Part shown: positions 34,459 to 42,680 of the stretch, piece by piece | Numbering within the stretch: position 1 is the stretch's first letter | How the letters are laid out: each line of letters begins with the position of its first letter | Assembly (NCBI RefSeq): GCF_000622145.1 | Contig: NZ_JHWH01000027.1 | Location: forward strand, 1-60,655 | DNA from: Paracoccus yeei ATCC BAA-599 | GTDB lineage: Bacteria; Pseudomonadota; Alphaproteobacteria; Rhodobacterales; Rhodobacteraceae | Direction of reading: 5' to 3' | Length of the DNA stretch: 60,655 nt | Made by a program: the position numbers and the translations under genes | The notes under the pieces: model-generated | What the model was told of the DNA's origin: nothing | What the model saw: only the letters and a program-made list of their open reading frames with translations | Databases searched by the model: none

Positions 34459-34484
34459 TTCGTCTTTCCACGAGGATCACCCCC

Positions 34485-34820
34485 ATGAAAAACTTCGTCC
34501 AGCCCGGCAACACCATCACCCTGACCGCGCCCTATGCCGTTGCCTCCGGCGATGGCCTGCTCGTCGGTTCCATCTTCGGCGTGGCCTCCGGCACCGCCGC
34601 GCTCGGCGAGAGCGTCGAGACCGCGCTTACTGGCGTCTTCGACATCACCAAGATCGGCTCGCAGGCCTGGACCGCGGGAGCCCGGATCTACTGGGACGAT
34701 ACCAACAAGCGCACCACCAACGTGGCGACCTCGAACACGCTGATCGGCGTCGCCACCGAGGCGGTCGCGGGCGGCGCTGGTGACACCGTCGGCCGGGTGC
34801 GGCTGAACGGTGCGTTCTGA
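34485..34820 (+). CDS. DUF2190 capsid decoration-type protein
   Basis: A 111-residue DUF2190 protein: MKNFVQPGNTITLTAPYAV, ALTGVFDITKI, and IYWDDTNKRTTN are diagnostic. The beta-rich fold resembles capsid decoration or fibre-stabilising proteins that follow the capsid gene in many siphoviruses. It overlaps the next start by one base (TGATG). Role: probable head decoration. Confidence 0.85.
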   Translation: MKNFVQPGNTITLTAPYAVASGDGLLVGSIFGVASGTAALGESVETALTGVFDITKIGSQAWTAGARIYWDDTNKRTTNVATSNTLIGVATEAVAGGAGDTVGRVRLNGAF

Positions 34821-35131
34821 TGAGCGCCTTCGCTGACGCCGTCAGCGCGCTCTTCGCCGATCCGAACATCGGCCGGGACGCGGTCTACATCGTCGACGGC
34901 GGCTCGCCTGTCCTGGTTCGGGTCGTTGCCCGGCGTGCCGATGCGATCAGCGATTTCGGCGATGCGCGGCTCTGGTCCGAGACCACCCTGATCGACCTGC
35001 GCGTCGCCGAGGTGGCGAACCCGCGCCCCGGAGACCGGATCGAGATCGACGACGACGCCTTCCTCATCCAGGGCGAGCCCGTTCGCGATCGCGAGCGGCT
35101 GGTCTGGACCGTCGACCTGCGCCCGGCGTGA
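34820..35131 (+). CDS. Head-tail attachment protein, lambda FII-like
   Basis: A 103-residue protein: FADAVSALFADPNIGRDAVYI, then VRVVARRADAISDFGDARLWSETTLIDL and PGDRIEIDDDAFLIQGEPVRD. This is the gpFII-type connector family that forms the surface the tail binds. It ends in a GTGA overlap with the next gene. Order after DUF2190 fits the assembly line from head to tail. Confidence 0.8.
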   Translation: MSAFADAVSALFADPNIGRDAVYIVDGGSPVLVRVVARRADAISDFGDARLWSETTLIDLRVAEVANPRPGDRIEIDDDAFLIQGEPVRDRERLVWTVDLRPA

Positions 35132-35763
35132 CCGCGATGAAACTGAAGCTCGACATCGATCCCGACATCGTCGCGATGATGGCAGCCGAGGTCGCGGCGG
35201 GGGAACGCGCGGTGACGGCCGCCATGCGCGAGGCCGGGTCCGGGCTGAAGTCGGCCTGGCGGTTGCAGATCACCGGCGCGGGGCTCGGGCCCCGGCTGGC
35301 CAACTCGATCCGGAGCCAAAACTTCCCGAGGTCGGGCGAGAGCCTGGATGCGGCGGCGCTGGTCTGGTCGAAGGCCCCAGTCATCGTGGGCGCGCACGAC
35401 ACGGGCCCGTTGATCCGCTCGAAAAACGGGTTCTGGCTGGCGATCCCGCTGCCCGCCGCAGGCAAGTCCCTGCGTGGCGGCCGAATCACGCCCGGCGAAT
35501 GGGAACGGCGACGCGGGTTGCGGCTACGGTTCGTCTATCGCCGCACGGGCCCGAGCCTGCTGGTGGCGGAGGGACGGCTGAACACGAAGGGCCAGGCCGT
35601 TGTGTCCCGCTCCAAGACCGGGCGCGGCAAGGTCACCGCGCCGATCTTCCTGCTGGTGCCGCAGGTCAAGCTGCCGAAGCGGCTGGATCTGGCGCGGGAT
35701 GCGGACCGGGCGTTGGACAGCGTGCCGGGGCTGATCGTGGCGAACTGGGTGGAGAGGCGATAA
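35128..35763 (+). CDS. DUF6441 minor tail/neck protein
   Basis: A 211-residue protein recognised from PVIVGAHDTGPLIRSKNGFWLAIP and RGLRLRFVYRRTGPSLLVAEGRLN. DUF6441 members sit between head-tail connectors and tail terminator in Rhodobacterales phages and resemble HK97 gp10-type neck proteins. GTG 35128 overlaps the previous stop; ATG 35137 is an alternative start. The late operon is interrupted directly after it by a minus-strand gene. Confidence 0.75.
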   Translation: MTAMKLKLDIDPDIVAMMAAEVAAGERAVTAAMREAGSGLKSAWRLQITGAGLGPRLANSIRSQNFPRSGESLDAAALVWSKAPVIVGAHDTGPLIRSKNGFWLAIPLPAAGKSLRGGRITPGEWERRRGLRLRFVYRRTGPSLLVAEGRLNTKGQAVVSRSKTGRGKVTAPIFLLVPQVKLPKRLDLARDADRALDSVPGLIVANWVERR

Positions 35764-35794
35764 TTCGCTTGGAGTTGAGAGTACAGTCTGACCA

Positions 35795-36499
35795 CTACCC
35801 AAAGACCGCACTTGTCAATTCAAGGTACTCGGGTTGATCGAATTTGGCCTGTTCGACGTGCTCGAAATGCCAAAGGAAGTGCTCGGCTTCGGTGCTGTGC
35901 GGATATATGTGCGGCTTCAAGTCATGGATAAATTCCGAACCGGCTCCAATGATTACAGGGACCATGTTGATGAAAACCCGATTCGTGGGAACACGATCGT
36001 GCGCAGCAAAGTGTTCAAATGCCTCCGCGGAGAGCCGATCTCTGATCAAATTCCTGGCGTTAGCGCGCAAACGGCTCTGGTCTCTGGGCATATCAAGCAA
36101 CGTGCAGAAGTCACCCCAAGACGCGTAGTGGTCGATGAAGCCGCCACCTTCCTCCCCTTCGCCGGCGGGGAAGTCCACTAGGAGCAAGTCTTGGCGTTCA
36201 GTGCGCTGTGCAAACCGGTGCACACTCCGGATCCCGTGCGCATGATTATGGTGCTTGGCATTTCTGTATGCGAGCACACAGCAACAAAGAGGGCTCGCGT
36301 AGAAATCGAAATTCACCTCAGGTGAGTCTCGAGCAGCATCGTATAGGCTAGCAAAGGTGTCGAGCATGCTCTTACACGCAAGTTCCACATTTCCAATCGC
36401 CTCTCCGGAATCTATGAGAAACAGTTGTTGGAACTTGGATTTCTGCTCAATGAAAACTCGCAACGACTGTGCGAAATCTTCAAATCGGTCTGATATCAT
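35795..36499 (-). CDS. Unknown minus-strand cargo gene in the tail operon
   Basis: A 234-residue soluble protein I do not recognise. It is rich in Phe, His and Glu (FEDFAQSLRVFIEQKSKFQQLF; SPLCCCVLAYRNAKHHNHAHG; EHFLWHFEHVEQAKF). The His/Cys cluster near residues 70-90 could bind metal, but no known catalytic motif is complete. ATG 36499 has AGGAA about 8 nt upstream. It opposes the late operon and appears AT-richer with different codon use, so it is likely a recent moron with its own promoter in 36500-36577. A lysogen-expressed role such as immunity or host modification would fit; this is inference. Confidence 0.7.
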   Translation of the reverse strand: MISDRFEDFAQSLRVFIEQKSKFQQLFLIDSGEAIGNVELACKSMLDTFASLYDAARDSPEVNFDFYASPLCCCVLAYRNAKHHNHAHGIRSVHRFAQRTERQDLLLVDFPAGEGEEGGGFIDHYASWGDFCTLLDMPRDQSRLRANARNLIRDRLSAEAFEHFAAHDRVPTNRVFINMVPVIIGAGSEFIHDLKPHIYPHSTEAEHFLWHFEHVEQAKFDQPEYLELTSAVFG

Positions 36500-36577
36500 G
36501 ATGGTTCCTATCAGTTCTTTGCTCCGGTTCTAACTGCTGGAACGCGATTTCGCCATTGCTGAGAAAGCCGTCGAACG

Positions 36578-36994
36578 ATGACCCCCCGCGAAACCATCCT
36601 CGCCGCGCTGCACGCGCGGCTCTCGGCGCTGGCCGCCACGGCCCTGCGCGGCGACGTGCTGCCCGAACGCGTGCCCGCAGAGGGCCTGCTGATCCTGCGC
36701 GACGGCGAACCCGGCGAGCCCGAAGTGACGCTGTCGCCGCTGCAGTACCACTACCAGCACCGCGCCGAGATCGAGGCGGTCGTGCAGGGCTCCGACCGTG
36801 ACGCCGCCTTCGACGCGCTGACCGCCAGCATCGGCACGGCGCTCGCCGCCGACCGCACGTTGGGTGGGCTCTGCGACTGGGTCGAGGCGGAAGCCCCGCG
36901 TCCGGTCGATCTGCCCGTCGAGGGCGCGGCGAGCATGAAGGCCGCCGTCATACCGGTCCTGCTGCACTATTCCACGGCCGACCAGCTGGCCTGA
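36578..36994 (+). CDS. Tail terminator-like protein
   Basis: A 138-residue protein: TPRETILAALHARLSALAAT, EVTLSPLQYHYQHRAEIEAVV and DRTLGGLCDWVEAEAP. Size, position between neck protein and tail tube, and the alpha/beta pattern fit the gpU/gp10-type tail terminators that cap the tail tube. It restarts the rightward operon after the minus-strand gene, so its transcript must cross that gene antisense. Confidence 0.7.
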   Translation: MTPRETILAALHARLSALAATALRGDVLPERVPAEGLLILRDGEPGEPEVTLSPLQYHYQHRAEIEAVVQGSDRDAAFDALTASIGTALAADRTLGGLCDWVEAEAPRPVDLPVEGAASMKAAVIPVLLHYSTADQLA

Positions 36995-37018
36995 CCTCTA
37001 CAACCCGAGGAGAACACC

Positions 37019-38395
37019 ATGGCACGAGCCCAGGGGGCGCGGGCGCTGATGGCGCTTGCGTTCGAGACGACCTATGGAACGCCGCCCGCCAGCGGCTTCA
37101 CCCGCGTGCCCTTCGCCAGCACCTCGCTCGGCGCGGAGCAGCCGCTGCTGAACTCGGAGCTTCTCGGCTACGGCCGCGATCCGCTGGCGCCGATCAAGGA
37201 CGCGGTTACGGCCGATGGCGATGTCGTCGTGCCGCTCGACGCCGAGGCACTTGGCTTCTGGCTGAAGGCGGCCTTCGGTGCACCGACGACCACGGGCGTC
37301 GAGGCCCCGTACAGCCACGAGTTCCAGTCGGGCTCCTGGACGCTGCCCAGCATGTCGATCGAGACCGGCATGCCCGAAGTGCCGCGCTACGCGATGTATT
37401 CCGGCTGCGTGCTCGACCAGATCACCTGGCAGATGCAGCGCTCCGGTCTGCTGACCGCGACGGCGCGGCTGGTTGCACAGGGCGAGACAGTGGGCACGAC
37501 GACCAGCGCGGGCACACCGGCCGCGCTGGAGCTGAAGCGCTTCGGGCATTTCAACGGGGCGATCACCCGGAACGGCACCGCCCTCGGCAACGTGGTCTCG
37601 GCCGAGATCACCTACGCCAACAACCTCGACCGGATCGAGACCATCCGCTCGGACGGCCGCATCGACGGGGCGGACCCGTCCATCGCGGCGCTGACCGGCC
37701 GGATCGAGGTGCGCTTCGCCGACCAGACGCTGGTGACGCAGGCGATCAACGGCGAGGCCTGCGAGATGGAATTCGCCTACGTCCTGCCCTCGGGCGAGAG
37801 CTTCACCTTCACCGTGCACGCCGTCTACCTGCCGCGCCCCCGCATCGAGATCTCCGGGCCGCAGGGCGTGCAGGCGACCTTCGACTGGCAGGCGGCGCGC
37901 GACAGCGTCTTCGGCCGCATGTGCACCGCCACCCTCGTGAACGATGTGGAGACGTTGATGCTGACGCTCGACCTGACCAACGCGCCCCGCTGGCACGATC
38001 TCGCCCCTGGCGTCCGCGTGCAGCTGCGCCCGCTGACCACCGCGCTGATGGTGGCGACGCGCAGCGATCCGGCTGTCGAGGCCGTGCCCGAGGAGGCGTC
38101 CGACGAGGAGCGCGCGGTCGCCTTCGCCAAGGCGCTGGCGCGCCGGGCGGTGCTGGCCTGGGACGGAATCGGCGACGCGGAAGGCAAGCCCATCGACCCG
38201 GGCCCCGAGGCCATCGACGCGCTGCTCGACATCTGGCCGATCTTCGAGGCGTTCCAACTGACCTACGTCTCGAAGGGCCTGCTGCTGGAACAGGAAAAAA
38301 ACGCCTCCGCGCTCTCGCCGAATGGTCCTTCGGCGGGGGCGAGCGCTACTGCGAAGCCTGCCAAGGGCCGTGCCCGGACTGCCCGGCGCGGCTGA
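37019..38395 (+). CDS. Tail tube protein with fused tail assembly chaperone
   Basis: A 458-residue open frame. Residues 1-313 are the major tail tube protein (ALAFETTYGTPPASGFTRVPF; SIETGMPEVPRYAMYSGC; FDWQAARDSVFGRMCTATLVND). From Met314 (ATG 37958) the sequence reads as a tail assembly chaperone, gpG-like (LTLDLTNAPRWHDLAPGV; VAFAKALARRAVLAWDGIGD; IDALLDIWPIFEAFQLTYVSKG). The two are usually separate genes. GGAG at 37948-37951, 6 nt before ATG 37958, could allow separate initiation. A one-base indel at TTGATG would restore a stop/start overlap, so a sequencing error or true fusion are both possible. Confidence 0.85.
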   Translation: MARAQGARALMALAFETTYGTPPASGFTRVPFASTSLGAEQPLLNSELLGYGRDPLAPIKDAVTADGDVVVPLDAEALGFWLKAAFGAPTTTGVEAPYSHEFQSGSWTLPSMSIETGMPEVPRYAMYSGCVLDQITWQMQRSGLLTATARLVAQGETVGTTTSAGTPAALELKRFGHFNGAITRNGTALGNVVSAEITYANNLDRIETIRSDGRIDGADPSIAALTGRIEVRFADQTLVTQAINGEACEMEFAYVLPSGESFTFTVHAVYLPRPRIEISGPQGVQATFDWQAARDSVFGRMCTATLVNDVETLMLTLDLTNAPRWHDLAPGVRVQLRPLTTALMVATRSDPAVEAVPEEASDEERAVAFAKALARRAVLAWDGIGDAEGKPIDPGPEAIDALLDIWPIFEAFQLTYVSKGLLLEQEKNASALSPNGPSAGASATAKPAKGRARTARRG

Positions 38396-38637
38396 ACCGT
38401 CCGGAAACACCGGAGGGCTGGCAGGTCTGGGACCTCGTCGGTCGGCTCGGCGGCCAGCTCCGCGTGCTCCCCGGCGCGGTGATCGGCTGGGACATGTCGG
38501 CGGCGCTGGCGCTCGGTGACGCCCTCGGCGTGCCGCCGCTCGCCATGGCCGAACTGCTGCCCGTCATCGAGGCGGTGATGGTGCGGAAACTGAACGAGGA
38601 GCTGAGTGCGAATGGCGGTGCGGGTGTCAGGCCTTGA
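37958..38637 (+). CDS. Tail assembly chaperone, -1 frameshift product (gpGT-like)
   Basis: Reading from ATG 37958 and slipping -1 at 38296-38302 gives a 226-residue protein. The zero-frame tail after the slip is short and low complexity. The -1 frame continues 111 residues with real character: ALAEWSFGGGERYCEACQGPCPDCPARLN (a Cys cluster, probably zinc-binding) and GWDMSAALALGDALGVPPL. This is the lambda gpG/gpGT arrangement upstream of the tape measure, where both forms are needed at a set ratio. The -1 product ends 10 bases inside the convergent vapC. Confidence 0.8.
38296..38302 (+). promoter_or_regulatory. Programmed -1 frameshift slippery site A AAA AAC
   Basis: Zero-frame codons are GAA AAA AAC; the heptamer A AAA AAC fits the X XXY YYZ rule and slips to AAA AAA C. 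It lies within a run of seven A (38295-38301), conspicuous in GC-rich DNA. The following GC-rich bases could hold a stimulatory structure, not worked out here. Confidence 0.8.
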
Positions 38638-39007
38638 TCTTCTCGATCAGTGTGACGCCGGGCAGTCCCTCGAAATGCGCGTCGCAGGTCAGAAGCGTCG
38701 CGCCTTGGGCCCGTGCAGTTGCGAAGATGATGGCGTCGGCGGTTGCCAGCTTATGCTCCCGGCACGCCTCCGCCGCCGCGAGCGCGATCTCGGTATCGAG
38801 CGGGACGACGTGGCAGACCTGCGTGAAAGCGATGACCTGATCCGCCTTGTCCTCGCCGACCTCGCGGGTCAGCCATTTCGCCAGCTCGAGCTGGACCATG
38901 GTCGGCAAGATCCACTCCGCCTGTTCGGGCAGGTGCTCGGCCACCTTGGCGCCGGTTGCCGAGTCGATCAGCCATTCGATCCAGGCCGACGTGTCGACGA
39001 GGATCAT
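38627..39007 (-). CDS. vapC: VapC-like PIN-domain toxin
   Basis: A 126-residue PIN ribonuclease. VDTSAWIEW (Asp5), LELAKW (Glu41), ATADAIIFATA (Asp91) and LLTCDAHF (Asp109) give the complete acidic site that binds metal and cuts tRNA or rRNA in this family. ATG 39007 overlaps the vapB stop (TGATG). It runs against the tail operon and its 3' end overlaps the frameshifted chaperone. It should act as an addiction or abortive-infection module of the prophage. Confidence 0.9.
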   Translation of the reverse strand: MILVDTSAWIEWLIDSATGAKVAEHLPEQAEWILPTMVQLELAKWLTREVGEDKADQVIAFTQVCHVVPLDTEIALAAAEACREHKLATADAIIFATARAQGATLLTCDAHFEGLPGVTLIEKIKA

Positions 39008-39219
39008 CAGAACCGATCCGTCCGGTCGCGATAATCGGTGGCGGACGCGCCGCGCGCGAGCCCCTTCAGCGCCTCCCGCTTGGGCACCGGCACAAGCAGG
39101 ACGCCCGTGCCTTTCGGGATGAAGGCAAAGGTCAGCCCTGCTTCCCAGTGCTGCGCTGCGCGGATCGCCTTGGGGATCGAGATCTGGAACTTCGAGGACA
39201 GGATCGCGGTCTCGGCCAT
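39007..39219 (-). CDS. vapB: VapB-like AbrB-fold antitoxin
   Basis: A 70-residue protein with the swapped-hairpin AbrB/SpoVT start (AILSSKFQISIPKAIR) and a basic-acidic C-terminal tail (ASATDYRDRTDRF) expected to block VapC. ATG 39219 is preferred because GAGG lies 8 nt upstream; ATG 39225 is too close to it. It should autorepress the pair from the 64-bp gap shared with the tape measure gene. Confidence 0.85.
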   Translation of the reverse strand: MAETAILSSKFQISIPKAIRAAQHWEAGLTFAFIPKGTGVLLVPVPKREALKGLARGASATDYRDRTDRF

Positions 39220-39289
39220 GGTCATACCCTCACTTGATCGATGACGGAAACGTAAGACGCCGATGCGGCGAAAGCAAGGACTCTGACCA

Positions 39290-41707
39290 ATGGCTGAAAA
39301 GCGTGTGTCCGTCCGCCTCGCGGCCGTGGGCGGACGGCAGGTACGCGCCGAACTGGAAGGCGTGGGCGAGGCCGGCGCCCGCGGCTTCGGCCGTCTCAGC
39401 CGCGAGATGGAGGCGGCGAACGCTCGGCTCGCGGCCTTCTCGCGCCGGGTGCGCGTGGCCGCCTCTGCCGCAGTTGCCGCCGCGACCGCCGCTGGCGTGG
39501 CGATGATCCGGTCCGGCCTGCAGACGGTGGATGCGCAGGCCAAGCTCGCGCAGTCGCTCGGCACCACCGTCGCCTCGATCCAGACACTGGAGCGTGCGGG
39601 CGAGCTGGCGGGCGTTTCGATGTCCGGCATCGAGCAGGCCACGAAGGATCTGACGCGCCGCCTCAGCCAGGCCGCCGCCGGGACCGGCCCTGCCGCCGAC
39701 GCGCTGGACCGGATCGGGCTCTCTGCCACCGAGCTGATCGCGCTGCCGCTGGACCAGCGGGTCGGCGCGATCAACGCCGCCATCGAGAGCTTTGTGCCCG
39801 CCGCAGAACGCGCCGCCGTGGCGGGCCAACTCTTCGGCGAGGAAGGCTCCATCGCCATGAGCCGGATCGACACGGCGACGCTGCGCCAGGCGACCGAGGA
39901 CGTGCGCGCCTTCGGGGTCGTGGTCTCCGAACAGGATGCCGACCAGATCGAGCGCACGAACGACGCCATCTCCCGGCTCGGGCTGATCTGGCGCGGGCTC
40001 TCGAACCAGCTGGCTGTCGCCGCAGCGCCTGCGCTGGAGGCCGTTGCCGACGCCATGGCGGCGGTCGCCAGCCGCACCGGTCCGCTCGGCATCGCGATCC
40101 GCGGGCTGTTCGACAACATCGGTCGCCTGACCGCTTATGCCGCCACCTTCGCGGCCTTCCTCGCGGGCCGCTGGGTGGCTGGCATGGCCGCTGCCGCGCT
40201 CTCCGTCCGTGGCCTCGCCACGGCGCTGGTCGTCCTGCGCGGCGCGCTGATCCGCACCGGCATCGGCGCGCTGATCGTCGGCGCGGGCGAGCTCGTCTAC
40301 CAGTTCACCCGCCTCGTCTCCGGCGCTGGCGGGTTCGGCGAGGCGATGTCGCTCCTGAATGACCTCGCCGTCGAGGTCTGGGAGCGGATCAGGATGGGCG
40401 CGGCTGCGGCGGGCGCGGCCGCCACGGCGATGTTCTTCGACCTGAAGGCCGATGCCGCCTCCGGGATGCAGAGCGCCATCGAGAGCGTCGTGGCCTTCGG
40501 CAACACCGCCGCGAACACCTTCGAAGGCGCCTACGAGGCGATCAAGGCGATCTGGGGCCTGCTGCCCGCCGCCATCGGCGATCTGGCGTTCCAGGCGGCC
40601 AACAGCCTGGTCGATGGCGTCGAGGCAATGCTGAACGGCGTTGTCTCGCGCATCAATGGCTTCATTGGTGGCATCAACCAGGGGCTGGAAGCGCTGGGGT
40701 CGGAGCGCCGCATCTCGCTTGTGCCTGACCTCGACCTCGGCGAGATCGAGAACCGCTTCGCGGGCGCGGCGACGGCCGCTACCACCGCAGCACAGGCGGC
40801 TTTCGACCGGGCCTTCGAGGACAACCCGCTCGCCACGCCCGATCTCGGGCTCACGGACGCGGCCGCCCGCGCGCTCGAGTCCGCGAACCTGTATCGCGGG
40901 GCCGCGAGAGATCTGGCCGAGGGCGCCCGTGCACCCCTCGAAAGCTGGCAGGCGCTGCGCGACGCGGTGCGCGGTACCGACGAGGCCAGTGCCGATGTGC
41001 TGACCGAGGCCACCGGCGCGGCCGAACGGCTGGAGACGGCGCTCGGCGATGCCGGCCGCGCCGCGACGGATGCAGGCGCGGCGGCCGGAGCTGCGGCTGC
41101 TGCAGCGGAGCCCGCGACCGAGGCCGCCGTCACCGGCTGGCAGGCGGTCACAGCAGCGCTGTCGGATTACGCCAGCAAGGCCCGCGAGATTGGCGGCGAT
41201 ATCGGCCAGAGCCTCGTCGGCGCATTCCAGTCTGCCGAGAACGCGGTGGGCCAGTTCGTGAGGACCGGCAAGCTGAACTTCCGCGATCTGGTCACCTCGC
41301 TGCTGGCCGATCTCGCCCAGCTCGCGGCGCGACGGTTCATCCTGGGGCCGATCGCCAATGCGCTCTCCGGCGTGTTCTCCGGCGCGGGCGGGATCTTCGC
41401 CAACGTCCTGCATGCGGGCGGGATGGTTGGATCGGCCGGACCCTCGCGCATGGTCCCGGCCATGGCTTTCGCCGCCGCGCCTCGGATGCATGGCGGCGGC
41501 ATGGCGGGGCTGCGCCATGACGAGGTGCCCGCGATCCTGCAACGCGGCGAACGGGTGCTGTCGCGGCGCGAGGCACAGAGCTACGGCGCGGGCGGCGGGG
41601 TCGACGTCACCATCATGGCGCGTGACGCCGAGAGCTTCCGCCAATCAAGGACACAGGTGGCCGCGGACATCGCCCGCGCCGTGTCGCTAGGCCGGAGGGG
41701 CATGTGA
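39290..41707 (+). CDS. Tail tape measure protein
   Basis: An 805-residue protein that sets tail length and helps DNA entry. The N-terminal 100 residues are basic-helical (LSREMEAANARLAAFSRRVRVA), hydrophobic segments lie near 270-350, Ala-rich coiled coil covers 480-640, and the C-terminal lambda-type domain has FVRTGKLNFRDLVTSLLADLAQ and LQRGERVLSRREAQ. Its length would correspond to a tail of roughly 120 nm by the usual 1.5 A per residue rule. The stop overlaps the next start by TGATG. Confidence 0.9.
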   Translation: MAEKRVSVRLAAVGGRQVRAELEGVGEAGARGFGRLSREMEAANARLAAFSRRVRVAASAAVAAATAAGVAMIRSGLQTVDAQAKLAQSLGTTVASIQTLERAGELAGVSMSGIEQATKDLTRRLSQAAAGTGPAADALDRIGLSATELIALPLDQRVGAINAAIESFVPAAERAAVAGQLFGEEGSIAMSRIDTATLRQATEDVRAFGVVVSEQDADQIERTNDAISRLGLIWRGLSNQLAVAAAPALEAVADAMAAVASRTGPLGIAIRGLFDNIGRLTAYAATFAAFLAGRWVAGMAAAALSVRGLATALVVLRGALIRTGIGALIVGAGELVYQFTRLVSGAGGFGEAMSLLNDLAVEVWERIRMGAAAAGAAATAMFFDLKADAASGMQSAIESVVAFGNTAANTFEGAYEAIKAIWGLLPAAIGDLAFQAANSLVDGVEAMLNGVVSRINGFIGGINQGLEALGSERRISLVPDLDLGEIENRFAGAATAATTAAQAAFDRAFEDNPLATPDLGLTDAAARALESANLYRGAARDLAEGARAPLESWQALRDAVRGTDEASADVLTEATGAAERLETALGDAGRAATDAGAAAGAAAAAAEPATEAAVTGWQAVTAALSDYASKAREIGGDIGQSLVGAFQSAENAVGQFVRTGKLNFRDLVTSLLADLAQLAARRFILGPIANALSGVFSGAGGIFANVLHAGGMVGSAGPSRMVPAMAFAAAPRMHGGGMAGLRHDEVPAILQRGERVLSRREAQSYGAGGGVDVTIMARDAESFRQSRTQVAADIARAVSLGRRGM

Positions 41708-42333
41708 TGGCGTTTCACGAGGTGCGGTTCCCAGACAACATCAGTCGCGGCGCGCGGGGCGGGCCGGAGCGGCGCACCCAGATCGTCGAGCTCGCCTCGG
41801 GCGACGAGGAGAGGAACGCCAGCTGGGCCAACTCGCGCCGCCGCTACGATGTCGCCTACGGCATCCGCCGCGCCGACGATCTGGCGGCGGTCGTGGCCTT
41901 CTTCGAAGCGCGGAACGGGCGGCTCCATGGTTTTCGCTTCAAGGATTGGGGCGACCACAAGTCCTGCCTGCCTTCGGGCACGCCATCGCCGACGGATCAG
42001 TCGATCGGCACCGGCGATGGCACGACGACCGTCTTCCAGCTGGTCAAACGCTACGCCTCGGGCGCGCAATCCTGGACACGCGCCATCGCCAAACCGGTGG
42101 CGGGAACCGTGCGCATCGCGCTCGACGGGAGCGAGCAGCCCTCCGGCTGGTCGGTCGACAACGCCACCGGCGTCGTCACCTTCAGCGCCGCGCCAGGCGC
42201 TGGCGCCGCCATCACCGCGGGCTTCGAGTTCGACGTGCCGGTCCGCTTCGACACCGACGTGCTCGACGTGACGCTCGACCTCGAGCGGCTCGGCTCGATC
42301 ACCTCCATTCCGCTTCTGGAGATCCGGCGATGA
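41707..42333 (+). CDS. DUF2460 distal tail protein (GTA ORFg12-like)
   Basis: A 208-residue DUF2460 protein: FHEVRFPDNISRGARGGPERRT, VAYGIRRADDLAAVVAFFEARNGRLHGFRFKDW are diagnostic. In the Rhodobacter gene transfer agent this is ORFg12, the first baseplate/distal tail component. ATG 41707 overlaps the tape measure stop; GTG 41704 is one codon earlier. In GTA the next gene is ORFg13, but here lysis genes intervene. Confidence 0.9.
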   Translation: MAFHEVRFPDNISRGARGGPERRTQIVELASGDEERNASWANSRRRYDVAYGIRRADDLAAVVAFFEARNGRLHGFRFKDWGDHKSCLPSGTPSPTDQSIGTGDGTTTVFQLVKRYASGAQSWTRAIAKPVAGTVRIALDGSEQPSGWSVDNATGVVTFSAAPGAGAAITAGFEFDVPVRFDTDVLDVTLDLERLGSITSIPLLEIRR

Positions 42334-42680
42334 ACGACACCGGCAGCTTCGTTGCGGCCGTGCTGCGCGAGCTCGCAGCCTCGACCGCCGTGATCCTCGC
42401 TGCCTGGGGCGCGCTCGGCGGCGCCACGAACGCATTGACCACGAAGATGCGGCTGCGGGATGCGCTCCGGCACATCCTGCTCGGCGGGCTTATCGCGGCC
42501 GGGATGGGCAGCCTCTCCATGGCCGTGATCACCGCCTGGCTCAGTCTGCCGCCCGAGGCGATCCCCGCGGGCGGAGCGGCGGGTTCGGCCGCCTATCTCG
42601 TCGGGGTCTTCGGCCCGGCCTTCATAGAGATGCTGCTCGCCCGCCTGCGCCGCGCCAACGAAGGCGCTGGCGATGAATGA
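42330..42680 (+). CDS. Holin-like membrane protein
   Basis: A 116-residue protein with three hydrophobic segments: around STAVILAAWGALGGATNAL, HILLGGLIAAGMGSLSMAVI and AAGSAAYLVGVFGPAFIEML. The tail is charged (RRANEGAGDE). Three TM segments plus position before lysozyme and spanins fit a class I holin that opens the membrane at lysis. ATG 42330 overlaps the DUF2460 stop (ATGA). Confidence 0.7.
   Translation: MNDTGSFVAAVLRELAASTAVILAAWGALGGATNALTTKMRLRDALRHILLGGLIAAGMGSLSMAVITAWLSLPPEAIPAGGAAGSAAYLVGVFGPAFIEMLLARLRRANEGAGDE

Noticed and set aside
39230..41644. 804-codon minus-strand frame opposite the tape measure gene
   Set aside because: Antisense shadow; Arg/Gly/His-rich and without domains.
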